NCBI GenBank assembly: GCA_963772645.1
Contig: CAVYYD010000011.1
Coordinates: 62,001-126,000, forward strand
Direction of reading: 5' to 3'
Source of the DNA: DASSQJ01 sp963772645
GTDB lineage: Bacteria > Actinomycetota > Actinomycetes > Actinomycetales > Dermatophilaceae
Length of the DNA stretch: 64,000 nucleotides
The notes under the pieces were generated by a model. It was not told where the DNA came from, ran no database searches, and saw only the letters and a list, made by a program, of their open reading frames with translations. Below are positions 34,397 through 43,162 of the stretch, in pieces. Numbering within the stretch: the stretch's first letter is position 1; each line of letters begins with the position of its first letter. The position numbers were made by a program, and so were the translations under genes.

Positions 34397-35977
34397 TCAG
34401 TGGTCGCCCGCCATCAGCCGGCCGATCTCGGTGCGGTCGGCATCCGCGGCGTCCATCTCGGCGACGACCGTGCCGCCGTGGACCACGGCGATCCGGTCCG
34501 ACAGCGAGAGGATCTCGTCGAGCTCGGCGGAGACGAGGAGGACCGCGGCCCCGGCGTCGCGTGCGTCGACGATCCGCCGGTGGATGAACTCGATCGACCC
34601 GACGTCGACGCCCCGGGTGGGCTGGGCGGCCATGAGCAACCGGGGCTCGAAGGACATCTCCCGGGCGACGACCACCTTCTGCTTGTTGCCACCGGAGAGC
34701 GAGGCCGCCGTCTGCATCACGCTCGAGGAGCGGATGTCGAACTCCTCGCGCAGCCGCTCGGCGTTCTCGCGGACGGCGGTGAACTGACGCACCCCGCTCC
34801 GGGCGTACGGCGGCTGGTCGAACTCGTTGAGGACGAGGTTGTCGGCCAGCGAGTAGGCGGCGACCAGCCCGTGCTTCTCCCGGTCCTCGGGGATGTGGCC
34901 CACCCCGGCGTGGTGGGTCTGGTGCGGGTTGGCCCTGGTCAGGTCCAGGTCGCCGAGCAGCACCCGCCCGGAGACGACCTTGCGCATCCCGGCGAGGGCC
35001 TCGACGAGCTCGCGCTGTCCGTTGCCCTCGACCCCGGCGACCCCGACGATCTCCCCGGCTCGCACCGTGAGCGAGAACCCGTTGACCGCACCGAGGTCCC
35101 GGTCGTCGCGGACGTGGAGGTCCTCGATGGTCAGCACGACCTCGGCCGGGGTGGCGGCCTCCTTGTCGATCGACAGGACGACCTCGCGGCCGACCATCAT
35201 CGTCGCCAGGCCCCGGGCGTCGGTGTCCCGGGTGGCCACCTCGCCGACGACCGCGCCCTGGCGCAGGACGTACACCCGGTCGGAGACGGCGAGCACCTCG
35301 CGCAGCTTGTGGGTGATGAAGACGATCGAGGTCCCGGAGTTGGCCAGCTCCCGCATGACCCCGAGCAGCTCGTCGGTCTCCTGCGGGGTGAGGACCGCGG
35401 TCGGCTCGTCGAGGATCAGCAGGTCGACCTCCCGGGAGAGGGCCTTGAGGATCTCGACCCGCTGCTGGGTGCCGACCGCGAGGTCCGCGACCTCGGTGTC
35501 GGGGTCGACGGTCAGCCCGTGCTTCGCGGACAGCTCCCGCACCATCCGGCGGGCCCCCTCGAGGTCGAGGACGCCCCCACCGCGGGTCGTCTCGTGGCCG
35601 AGGATCAGGTTCTCGGCCACGGTCATCACCGGCACGAGCTGGAAGTGCTGGTGCACCATCCCGATGCCGCGGTTGATGGCGTCCTTGGGGTCCCGGATCG
35701 GGGTGGTGTCGCCCTTGACGCTCACCGTCCCGCTGTCCGGGGTGATGAGCCCGAAGATCTGGTTGACCAGGGTCGACTTGCCGGCCCCGTTCTCACCGAG
35801 CAGCGCGACGATCTCGCCACGCCGGACGTCGAGGTTGATGTCCCGGTTGGCGTGGACGGCACCGAACGACTTCGACAGCCCCCGGATGTCCAGCAGGACC
35901 TCGCCGACGACCCCCTCGCCGAACCCGGACCGCTCCGGCGGCAGGGTGCGCGCCGCCTCCGTGGTGGGTTGGCTCAT
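34397..35977 (-). CDS. ABC importer ATPase, double-domain (nucleoside/BMP type)
   Basis: 526 aa with two ABC cassettes, the sugar/nucleoside importer pattern. Cassette 1 has LLGENGAGKST and DEPTAVLTPQE; its signature is replaced by VGTQQRVEIL, as in RbsA/YufO-type proteins. Cassette 2 has a degenerate Walker A (VAGVEGNGQRELV) and a full signature LSGGNKQKVVVARE. The start ATG overlaps the permease stop by one base (TGATG). Order binding protein, permease, permease, ATPase is complete and on one strand. Confidence 0.93.
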   Translation of the reverse strand: MSQPTTEAARTLPPERSGFGEGVVGEVLLDIRGLSKSFGAVHANRDINLDVRRGEIVALLGENGAGKSTLVNQIFGLITPDSGTVSVKGDTTPIRDPKDAINRGIGMVHQHFQLVPVMTVAENLILGHETTRGGGVLDLEGARRMVRELSAKHGLTVDPDTEVADLAVGTQQRVEILKALSREVDLLILDEPTAVLTPQETDELLGVMRELANSGTSIVFITHKLREVLAVSDRVYVLRQGAVVGEVATRDTDARGLATMMVGREVVLSIDKEAATPAEVVLTIEDLHVRDDRDLGAVNGFSLTVRAGEIVGVAGVEGNGQRELVEALAGMRKVVSGRVLLGDLDLTRANPHQTHHAGVGHIPEDREKHGLVAAYSLADNLVLNEFDQPPYARSGVRQFTAVRENAERLREEFDIRSSSVMQTAASLSGGNKQKVVVAREMSFEPRLLMAAQPTRGVDVGSIEFIHRRIVDARDAGAAVLLVSAELDEILSLSDRIAVVHGGTVVAEMDAADADRTEIGRLMAGDH

Positions 35978-36975
35978 CACTGGTCTCCCTTCACGTAGGG
36001 CTGCCCGGACGCCGCGGGGGCGCGGACCCGCCCGGCGGCGAGGGCGAGGACGACGAGGGTCGCGACGTAGGGCAGGGTGCCGGTGAGCTGCGGCGGCAGG
36101 CTGATCGAGCCGCTCTGCTGCATCTGGCTGGCCACCGCGTTGACGAAGCCGAAGAAGATCGCCATCCCGAGGGCCCGCAGCGGCCGCCATGCACCCATGA
36201 TCATGATGGCCAGGGCGAGGAAGCCCCGGCCGGCGGTCATCCCCCGCTCGAACGAGCTCGAGGCGTCCATCGACAGGAAGACCCCCGCGCAGCCGGCGAG
36301 CGCCCCGGCGAGGGTGACGTTGACCAGGCGGAGCCGTTCGACGTTGACGCCGGCGGTGTCGGCGGCCGACGGGTACTCGCCGACGGCGCGGGTGCGCAGG
36401 CCCCACCGGGTGTGGAAGAGGCCGTAGTGGACGACGAGCGCGGCGAGGATGGCGAGCATCGCGAAGATGCTGGTGTTGCTGAAGAAGACCCGGCCGAAGA
36501 GCGGGATCGCCGAGAGCAGTGGCACGTCGAAGTGCGGCAGCAGGCCGGGGAGGATCTGCCCGGGCTTGTAGTAGAACGAGGTGATCCCGGTGGCCACGAT
36601 GTTGAGGACGACACCGGCGATGATCTGGTCCATCCGCCAGCGCACGGTGGTCCAGGCGAGGAAGCCGCCCATGAGGAGGCCGGTCCCCACCCCGGCGAGC
36701 AGGCCGACCACCATCGAGCCGCTGTACGCGGCGGCGAAGAAGCCGGCGAAGGCGGCGACGAGCATCTGCCCCTCGATGCCGATGTTCACCACGCCCGACC
36801 GCTCGCCGAGCACGCCGACGAGGGCGGCGAGGACGAGCGGGATGGCGTAGCTCCAGGCGTTGATGTACATGCTCGGGGCGATGTCGTTCGCGGCGTAGTA
36901 GAAGACGTACGACGCGACGAGGAGGACGAGCGAGATCGTCAGGACGCCCCGGTTCTTGGCGGCCCAGGCCTGCAC
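35977..36975 (-). CDS. ABC importer permease, BMP/nucleoside type, second
   Basis: 332 aa, about nine membrane helices. LGERSGVVNIGIEGQM is the BPD_transp_2 hallmark of nucleoside and related uptake systems (YufQ-like). The GTG start lies one base after the preceding permease's stop, so translation is coupled; the longer in-frame extension is not conserved. Confidence 0.92.
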   Translation of the reverse strand: MQAWAAKNRGVLTISLVLLVASYVFYYAANDIAPSMYINAWSYAIPLVLAALVGVLGERSGVVNIGIEGQMLVAAFAGFFAAAYSGSMVVGLLAGVGTGLLMGGFLAWTTVRWRMDQIIAGVVLNIVATGITSFYYKPGQILPGLLPHFDVPLLSAIPLFGRVFFSNTSIFAMLAILAALVVHYGLFHTRWGLRTRAVGEYPSAADTAGVNVERLRLVNVTLAGALAGCAGVFLSMDASSSFERGMTAGRGFLALAIMIMGAWRPLRALGMAIFFGFVNAVASQMQQSGSISLPPQLTGTLPYVATLVVLALAAGRVRAPAASGQPYVKGDQ

Positions 36976-36976
36976 G

Positions 36977-38158
36977 TCAGGACCCCCAGCTCGTCGTGCT
37001 GGCGCTGACCTTGTCGGCGCGGCTGCGGAAGATCCACCTGCCGAGGACCGGGATCGAGACCATGAGCAGGATGATCGCGAGGAGCAGGTCGACGATCTCC
37101 GGCGTGATGCCGGTGGGCAGCTCGGGGGTCTGGGTGACGAACTGCAGGCCGGGGGCGCCGGTGCGCAGGACGCCGACGAGGAACGCGGCGGGGATGGTGG
37201 CGAGCGGGTTGGCCCGGGCCAGCAGGGCGATGGTGATGCCGTCGAACCCGAGGGTGCCGCCGATGGCCGGCTCGAACCGGTGCAGCGTGCCCTGCGCCTC
37301 GAGCGCCCCGGCGAGTCCGGCGAGGCCACCACCGAGCACCATCGACAGGACGACGATCCGGTTGATCGAGATGCCGGCGTAGCCGGCCGCGGACTTGTTG
37401 CTGCCGACGGTGTTGAGCCGGAACCCGAGCGTGGTCCGGCCCAGCATCCACCAGCAGAGGACGGCGAGCAGCGCGGAGATGAGGAAGCCGATCGGGATCC
37501 CGGCGACCGCGCCGACCCGGGCCGTCTCCGGGATCTGCTCGGTCTGCGGGATCCCGCTGGTCTTGGAGGACTCGGCCTGGAGCGGCCCGGTGACGAGCCA
37601 CCAGGTGAACCCGGCGACGATGTAGTTGAGCATGATCGTCGTGATGACCTCGTGGACGCCGCGAGTGGCCTTGAGGATGCCGGCGATCCAGCCGACCGCC
37701 CCCCCGGCGACGGCGCCGACGGCCATCCCGAGGAGCGCGCCGAGGAACCCGAGACCGCCGGCGGCGTAGGCGATCCACGCCCCGATGATCGCGCCCATGA
37801 TGAGCTGGCCCTGACCGCCGATGTTGAACAGCCCGACCCGCAGCGGGAGCACCACCGCGAGCCCGGTGAGGACCAGCGGCGCGGTCTTCTGCAGGGTGCG
37901 GGTGAAGCCGCCGGGCGCGAAGAGCGCCTCCCGGACGAGGGTCTCGTAGGCGTACGTCGGGTTCACCCCCTGCCAGCGGATGAGCACCGCACCGATCGAG
38001 AGGGCGATGACGAGCGCGACGACGATGACGACCGCGCTCTGGTGGGCGACGAGGTAGGCCAGCGCGCCCCCGCGGTCGCGCGGCTGCCTGGGCTCCGGTT
38101 CCGGGGACGGCGCGGTGCCCGCGTCGGCCGGATCGGCCCTGCTCGTGGTGTCGGACAT
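36977..38158 (-). CDS. ABC importer permease, BMP/nucleoside type, first
   Basis: 393 aa. A Pro/Glu-rich cytoplasmic start is followed by about ten helices; LRVGLFNIGGQGQL is the family motif and ATRGVHEVITTIMLNYI the conserved loop (YufP-like). GGAGAC precedes the ATG. A 200-bp gap with a hairpin separates it from the binding protein gene. Confidence 0.92.
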   Translation of the reverse strand: MSDTTSRADPADAGTAPSPEPEPRQPRDRGGALAYLVAHQSAVVIVVALVIALSIGAVLIRWQGVNPTYAYETLVREALFAPGGFTRTLQKTAPLVLTGLAVVLPLRVGLFNIGGQGQLIMGAIIGAWIAYAAGGLGFLGALLGMAVGAVAGGAVGWIAGILKATRGVHEVITTIMLNYIVAGFTWWLVTGPLQAESSKTSGIPQTEQIPETARVGAVAGIPIGFLISALLAVLCWWMLGRTTLGFRLNTVGSNKSAAGYAGISINRIVVLSMVLGGGLAGLAGALEAQGTLHRFEPAIGGTLGFDGITIALLARANPLATIPAAFLVGVLRTGAPGLQFVTQTPELPTGITPEIVDLLLAIILLMVSIPVLGRWIFRSRADKVSASTTSWGS

Positions 38159-38278
38159 GGGTCTCCAATGGCTCGGGTGCCCACAGTCTGTCCCGTGGGT
38201 CCCGTGGGTGGAAGTAGGGGTCCCGCCTCGTGTCGAGGGGGTCGCTCGTCAGGTCTCGCCGAGGCGGACCTGCACGGG

Positions 38279-38318
38279 CGAGGGGGCAGGCACCCGGTCA
38301 CGGATGCCCACCCCCTCG
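38279..38318 (-). terminator. Hairpin between the binding protein and permease genes
   Basis: CGAGGGGG (38279-38286) pairs with CCCCCTCG (38311-38318), and an inner GGCA/TGCC pair forms a second helix. It is probably an attenuator that leaves more binding-protein mRNA than permease mRNA. Confidence 0.5.
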
Positions 38319-38358
38319 GGCCGCAGGACGGTCACCCGATGGGGACCGCCGGGCGGCG

Positions 38359-39453
38359 TCAGAGCTTGACGCCGGTGTCGAGCGTGCCCGCCTCCATCTT
38401 CTTGACGATGTCGTCGACCTTGGTCTTGACGTCGGCCGGGATCTTGCTATCGAAGTCGTGGTACGGAGCCAGGCCGGCCTTGCCGAGGGTCTGCAGGCCC
38501 TCGAAGCTGCCGTCCTTGCCGGCCTTGATCGTGTCGGTGACGCCCTGCGAGATGAGCTTCATCGCCGAGGTGATGAGGCACGGCTGGGCCGCCGGGACGG
38601 TGTCCCACTGGTCGGTGTCGACACCGATGCAGAACTTGTCGGTGCCGGCGCCGGACGCCTTGGCGACCTCCTGCAGCGCACCGTTGCCGGTGTTGCCGCC
38701 GGCGCCGAAGATGATGTCGGCGCCCTGGGAGAGCTGGGACTGGGCCTGCTGGGCTCCCCACACCGGGTCGTTGAACGCGTTGTCGCCGGCGGGGTGGTAG
38801 ACGGTGGCGACGGTGACCTTGGGGTTGGCGGCCTTGGCGCCGTTCTCGAAGCCCTTGGCGTACTTCTGCACCGGCGGGATCTCGAGGCCGAGGACCTGCC
38901 CGAGCTTGTTGGTCTTGGTCATCAGGCCGGCGAGGTAGCCGGCGCCGTACCCGGCCTGGTCCTCGGGGAAGATCAGGCCGGTGAGGTTCTTGGCGGTGAC
39001 CTTGCTCGCGTCGTAGGTCTGGTCGACACCGATGAACTTCGTGTTGGGGTTGTCGGCGGCGGCCTGCGCGGTCGCGTCGGTCATGAGGAAGCCGACGGTG
39101 ACGACGATGTCGTACTTCTTGTTCGTGAACTGCTGCATGTTCGCCGCGTAGTCCTTGGCGTCCTGCGTCTCGATGTACTTGTAGTACCCGTCCAGGTCCG
39201 CGGCTGCTGCCTTCGCGCCCTCGTGCGCCGACTGGTTGAACGACTTGTCGTCGACCTTGCCGGTGTCCGTCACGAGGCCGATGCAGAAGACGTCGGCGCT
39301 CGCGCAGTTCGAGTCGTCCGTGGGGGCGCCGCTGGACGCCGAGCCGCTGGGCGTGCTGCCGCCGCCACCGGTGTTGCCGGTGCTGCCGCCACAGCCCGCG
39401 AGGAGCAGTGCGAGCGCCGCGGGTGCCGCGACGAGATAACGCGTGGACTTCAT
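38359..39453 (-). CDS. BMP-family nucleoside-binding lipoprotein
   Basis: 364 aa. The signal sequence ends in the lipobox LLAGC, so the mature protein is lipid-anchored; a Gly/Ser/Thr linker follows. The Bmp (Med/PnrA) fold shows VTDTGKVDDKSFNQSAHEG at the start of the ligand domain and DIIFGAGGNTGNGALQ. PnrA-type proteins bind purine nucleosides. AAGGAG precedes the ATG at 39453, and TAGCAT at 39489-39494 is the -10 box, so it has its own promoter. Confidence 0.93.
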   Translation of the reverse strand: MKSTRYLVAAPAALALLLAGCGGSTGNTGGGGSTPSGSASSGAPTDDSNCASADVFCIGLVTDTGKVDDKSFNQSAHEGAKAAAADLDGYYKYIETQDAKDYAANMQQFTNKKYDIVVTVGFLMTDATAQAAADNPNTKFIGVDQTYDASKVTAKNLTGLIFPEDQAGYGAGYLAGLMTKTNKLGQVLGLEIPPVQKYAKGFENGAKAANPKVTVATVYHPAGDNAFNDPVWGAQQAQSQLSQGADIIFGAGGNTGNGALQEVAKASGAGTDKFCIGVDTDQWDTVPAAQPCLITSAMKLISQGVTDTIKAGKDGSFEGLQTLGKAGLAPYHDFDSKIPADVKTKVDDIVKKMEAGTLDTGVKL

Positions 39454-39600
39454 GGAGGGTCTCCTTGGACTTCGGGTGGGTCGTGCAGATGCTACGTCCA
39501 ACGCGCGCGCGTACAGCACGCGCCACGGAGTCGTTGTGGGGTCGTTACCGTCGGCGAGTCGGGGACGTGACGAGGGTCACCGGGAGCGCTCCCGCGCGGG

Positions 39601-40353
39601 TCACCATCCGGGCCCGCAGGACCACCCGGCGTCGACGGTGACGGTGGTGCCGGTGATGCCGGACGCCGCCGGCGAGACGAGGAAGGCGACGGTCGCCGCG
39701 ACCTCCTCGGCCGCCACCGGCCGGCCGAGCGCGCTTGCCGCGCGGTAGCGGGCCACGCCCTCGGGCCAGGCGTCCGCGAGGCCGTCGCGGTCCACGAGCC
39801 CGGGAGCCACCCCGGCCACCCGGACCCCGTGGGGGCCGAGCTCGTGGGCGGCGGCGGCGACGAGGTGGTGCAGGGCCGCCTTGGCCACCGCGTACGGGGC
39901 GTGGGCCGGCATCGCCCGCAGGCCCTCGATGCTCCCGACGACCACCACGACGCCACCGGCCGGCATCCGGGCCGCCGCCCGGTGGAGCAGGACCGCCGTT
40001 GGGCGCAGGCCCGCCCGGTGGTAGGCGTCCCACGCCGCGGCGTCGAGGTCGTCCCACGCGACCCGGTGCTGCGGGAAGGCGTTGAGGACGAGGACCCGGG
40101 GGGCGTCGAGGTGCTCGAGGCAGGCGTCGAGCAGGGCCTCGCAGCGCAGCTCGAGGGCCCTCGGGTCCGGTACGTCGAGGTCGGCGTGCAGAGCGGCGCC
40201 GCGCCGGCCGGCGGCCTCCACCTCGGCGACGGTGGCGGCGGCCCCGTCGGGGTCGCCGCGGTAGTGGACGCCGACGTCGTGGCCGGCTGCCGCGAGAGCC
40301 ACGGCGACGGCCCGGCCGAGGCCGCCGCTGGCCCCGGTGACGAGCGCGCTCAC
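39601..40353 (-). CDS. Short-chain dehydrogenase/reductase
   Basis: 250 aa. NAD(P) binding motif VTGASGGLG, N of NAFPQH at the NNAG position, catalytic Ser in VVGSIEGL and the Y-X3-K pair in YAVAKAAL. The end region GITGTTVTVDAGW is typical of FabG-like SDRs. The NNAG motif is altered, so the exact substrate is open. The GTG start overlaps the upstream cupin gene by four bases (GTGA); it is the last gene of the coupled salvage operon. Confidence 0.9.
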   Translation of the reverse strand: MSALVTGASGGLGRAVAVALAAAGHDVGVHYRGDPDGAAATVAEVEAAGRRGAALHADLDVPDPRALELRCEALLDACLEHLDAPRVLVLNAFPQHRVAWDDLDAAAWDAYHRAGLRPTAVLLHRAAARMPAGGVVVVVGSIEGLRAMPAHAPYAVAKAALHHLVAAAAHELGPHGVRVAGVAPGLVDRDGLADAWPEGVARYRAASALGRPVAAEEVAATVAFLVSPAASGITGTTVTVDAGWSCGPGW

Positions 40354-40853
40354 CGCATCCGCCCGACGGGCTGGTCCCGGGTGAGCGCCGCGATCTCCGT
40401 GGCGAAGTCGGGGTACTCGGAGACGAGCGAGGCGCGCGCGCCGAGCTCGAAGTGCTCGGGCCGGAAGGCGGGGGAGCACCAGCAGGAGAGGAGGGTCCAG
40501 TCGCCGAGGGTCGAGGCACCCATCCAGGTGCCGCGCCGGACGAGCACCTGGTGGCGTTCGGCCCCGACGTAGTTGAGGACCCCCGAGCCGCCGGGGCGCA
40601 GCCGGAGCATCGCCGCCGGGGCCCCGGCCAGCCACTGCCACCCCTCGTCGACCGCGAGGCGGTGCATCGCGGAGAACCCGTCGGACCCGCTGGTGAGCAG
40701 CACCGTGATGGCGTTGAGCTCCTGGGTGCGGGGCCCGGCGGCGAACCAGGCGCCCTCCTCCGGGATCGGTTCCATCCGGAGGCGGTCGATGACCTGCTCG
40801 GCGGTCTCGGCCTCCTCGGCCGGGGACCGCCGCGGGGGGACGGGAAGGGTCAC
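40350..40853 (-). CDS. DUF985 cupin-type protein
   Basis: 167 aa. A cupin_5 (DUF985) protein: VIDRLRMEPIPEEGAWFA, AITVLLTSGSDGFSAMHRL and the end SCWCSPAFRPEHFE are family stretches. Members often fold as a cupin of uncertain function, some linked to sugars or nucleotides. Its start and end overlap neighbours by four bases each (GTGA), so it is translated with the deaminase and the SDR. Confidence 0.85.
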   Translation of the reverse strand: MTLPVPPRRSPAEEAETAEQVIDRLRMEPIPEEGAWFAAGPRTQELNAITVLLTSGSDGFSAMHRLAVDEGWQWLAGAPAAMLRLRPGGSGVLNYVGAERHQVLVRRGTWMGASTLGDWTLLSCWCSPAFRPEHFELGARASLVSEYPDFATEIAALTRDQPVGRMR

Positions 40854-42244
40854 GCGTCCTCCGCCGCGGTGTGGGCGGTGGCCGCGCGCGCCCGGGCCCG
40901 GGCGAGCAGGGCGGGGACGTCGAGCCGGGTGCTGCGTCCGCCGAGGACGACGGGCTCGCCGTCGACGAGGACGTCGGTGACGTCGGCCCGGCCGGCCGCG
41001 AAGACGAGGAGGGCGTGGACGTCGTGGACCGGGGTGAGGTGCGGGCGGTCGAGGTCGACGAGGACGAGGTCCGCGCGCTTGCCGACCTCGACGGAGCCGA
41101 CGAGGTCCTCGAGCCCGAGGGCCTGGGCGCCACCGAGGGTGGCGGCGCGGAGCACCTCGTGGGCGCTCGCGACGTCGGGCCGTCCGCTGGTGAGGCGGGC
41201 CAGCAGGGCGGCCTGACGCATCGCCTGCCACATGTCGAGGTCGTTGCTGCTGCTGCAGCCGTCGGTGCCGAGGCCCACCTGCACGCCGTCGGCGCGGGTG
41301 GCCTGCCACGGCAGGGCCCCGCTGGCGAGCTTGAGGTTGCTGCCCGGGCAGTGGGCCACCGCGGCGCCGGCGGCGGCGAGCCGGGCCCGGTCGGCGGGCG
41401 AGAGGTGCACGCCGTGGGCCGCGACGACGGGCAGGTCGCCGGCGAGCCAGCCGGCGTCGGCGAGGACGTCGGTGGGGGTTCGCCCGCCGTACCGTCCGGC
41501 GACGTCGGCGTTCTCGGCCGAGGTCTCGGAGACGTGGGTCGTCAGGAGCGGGCGGCGCTCGGCGTGCCCGGCCTCCGGGACGCACCCGCGCAGCGTCTCC
41601 GCGACCTCCGCGAGGTGCTCGGGGCCGCAGGTGTAGGTCGAGTGCGGCATCGCGGCGACGGGCACCTGCGGGCCGCCGATCGCCTCGAGGTGCGCGCTCC
41701 ACGAGCGCAGGCCCTCGAGCCGCTGCGGCCACTCCAGCCCGTCCGGCCCGGTGCCGTCGAAGAAGACCGGGCCGATGACGTGCCGGGATCCGGCGGCCAC
41801 GGCGCCGCGGTGGGCGGCCGCGTGGTGGAAGTACATGTCGAGCTGGGTCGTGCACCCACCGAGGAGCGACTCCAGCGCGCCGAGGGTCGCCCCGAGCTCG
41901 ACCGTGGCGGCGTCCATCACCGCCCCCTCGGCGGCCCAGACCCGGTGCAGGAAGCCCTCGAGGTCGACGTCCTCGGCGAGGCCGCGCAGCAGGGTCATCG
42001 GCAGGTGCGTGTGGAGGTTGACCAGGCCCGGGAGCAGGAGGCGGGAGCGGGCGTCGACGACCAGGGTGTCGGCGTCCGGGCTGCTGGCGGGGGCGGTGAG
42101 GTCGTGGTCCGGGCCGGTACGGGCGGTGGGCTCGATGGAGGTGATCGTGCCGTCCTCGACGACGACCGTGTGGTGCTCGAGGACGGTGTCGTGCTCGTCG
42201 ACCGTGACGACGTAGCGGGCGCCGTGCAGGACCACCCGGCTCAT
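40850..42244 (-). CDS. Amidohydrolase, methylthioadenosine/S-adenosylhomocysteine deaminase type
   Basis: 464 aa. Amidohydrolase fold with metal ligands in NLHTHLPM, VSET-preceding His (TTHVSET), AAHGVHL and GTDGCSSSND. These and the RGLAEDVDLEGFLH loop match the MtaD/TrzA group of purine-type deaminases. Likely substrates are 5-methylthioadenosine or related adenosines, giving the inosine analogue. ATGA overlap with the phosphorylase gene supports that the two act in sequence. Confidence 0.87.
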   Translation of the reverse strand: MSRVVLHGARYVVTVDEHDTVLEHHTVVVEDGTITSIEPTARTGPDHDLTAPASSPDADTLVVDARSRLLLPGLVNLHTHLPMTLLRGLAEDVDLEGFLHRVWAAEGAVMDAATVELGATLGALESLLGGCTTQLDMYFHHAAAHRGAVAAGSRHVIGPVFFDGTGPDGLEWPQRLEGLRSWSAHLEAIGGPQVPVAAMPHSTYTCGPEHLAEVAETLRGCVPEAGHAERRPLLTTHVSETSAENADVAGRYGGRTPTDVLADAGWLAGDLPVVAAHGVHLSPADRARLAAAGAAVAHCPGSNLKLASGALPWQATRADGVQVGLGTDGCSSSNDLDMWQAMRQAALLARLTSGRPDVASAHEVLRAATLGGAQALGLEDLVGSVEVGKRADLVLVDLDRPHLTPVHDVHALLVFAAGRADVTDVLVDGEPVVLGGRSTRLDVPALLARARARAATAHTAAEDA

Positions 42245-43020
42245 CGGGCGGGCTCGTCGTCGGCGAACGTGGCGCGGGTGTGGACGAGCTCGTCGAGGAC
42301 GGCGACGACGTCGACGGCGCTTGCCCGGAGCACGTCCTGGATCTCCTCCATGGTGATCCGGTCGTCGGTGTCGGCGACGCCGGTGGCGGGGTTGACCACG
42401 AGCGAGATGGCGGCGTACCGCAGGCCGGCCTCGAGGGCGAGGGTGACCTCGGGGACGCCCGTCATGCCGGCGACGTCGGCGCCGGCGAGCCGGGCCAGCC
42501 GGATCTCGGAGCGGGTCTCGAACCGGGGCCCCTCGAACGCGGCGTAGACCCCGCCGTCGCGGATGGTGCGGCCGGCTGCGGCGGCCGCCTCGAGGATCTC
42601 CCGCCGGATCGCCGGGTGGTACGGCTCGAGGACGTCGGTGTGGACCACGCCTTCCGGGCCACTGCCGTCGAAGAACGTGACCGGGCGCTGCTTGGTGAAG
42701 TCGACGAAGTCGTCGAGGCAGAGCAGGTCCCCCGGCGCCAGGTCGGGGTCGATCGAGCCGGTGACGTTGACGGCGACGACGTCCCGGCATCCGAGGTCGG
42801 CCAGGGCCCGGATGTTGGCCCGGTAGTTGACCAGGTGTGGGGGCACGGAGTGGCCGGGGCCGTGCCGGGTGAGGAACACCACCGGCACACCGTGCCAGGT
42901 TCCCCGGGTGACCCGGGCCGGGCCCCAGGCCGTCTCCACCGTGTCGGTGGAGCGGTCCTCGAGGGCGTCGAGGTCGTAGAACCCGGTCCCGGCGACGATC
43001 CCGAGCGGCGCGCGCGTCAT
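42241..43020 (-). CDS. 5'-methylthio-purine nucleoside phosphorylase (MTAP/MTIP family)
   Basis: 259 aa. A trimeric PNP/MTAP-fold enzyme that phosphorolyses nucleosides. GIVAGTGFYDL, RHGPGHSVPPHLVNYRANI, HTDVLEPYHPAIR and GMTGVPEVTLA are family stretches. The base-recognition loop reads VVNPATGVAD, with Asn where adenine-specific MTAP has Asp, suggesting preference for 6-oxopurines such as methylthioinosine (inference). The next gene is an MTA-type deaminase, which fits. TACCGT lies 8 bases before the ATG (43029-43034). Confidence 0.88.
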   Translation of the reverse strand: MTRAPLGIVAGTGFYDLDALEDRSTDTVETAWGPARVTRGTWHGVPVVFLTRHGPGHSVPPHLVNYRANIRALADLGCRDVVAVNVTGSIDPDLAPGDLLCLDDFVDFTKQRPVTFFDGSGPEGVVHTDVLEPYHPAIRREILEAAAAAGRTIRDGGVYAAFEGPRFETRSEIRLARLAGADVAGMTGVPEVTLALEAGLRYAAISLVVNPATGVADTDDRITMEEIQDVLRASAVDVVAVLDELVHTRATFADDEPAR

Positions 43021-43070
43021 GGGGGCACACGGTACCGGCCGCCGACGGGTCCCGGCGGGCCCCGGATCCC

Positions 43071-43143
43071 GCTCACGACCGGGCGCGGGGCCGGCTCACC
43101 GTCGGGCCAGGGGCCGGGCCGGCTCACGGCCGGGCCCGGGGCC
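43071..43143. repeat. Imperfect direct repeats in the mtnP-type/GGT divergent region
   Basis: Three imperfect units starting gctcac (43071, about 43093, about 43121), each with a gggcc/ggggcc core, 22-28 bp long. They lie between the two divergent promoters. Confidence 0.5.
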
Positions 43144-43162
43144 CTGGTGGCAGGATGGCCGG

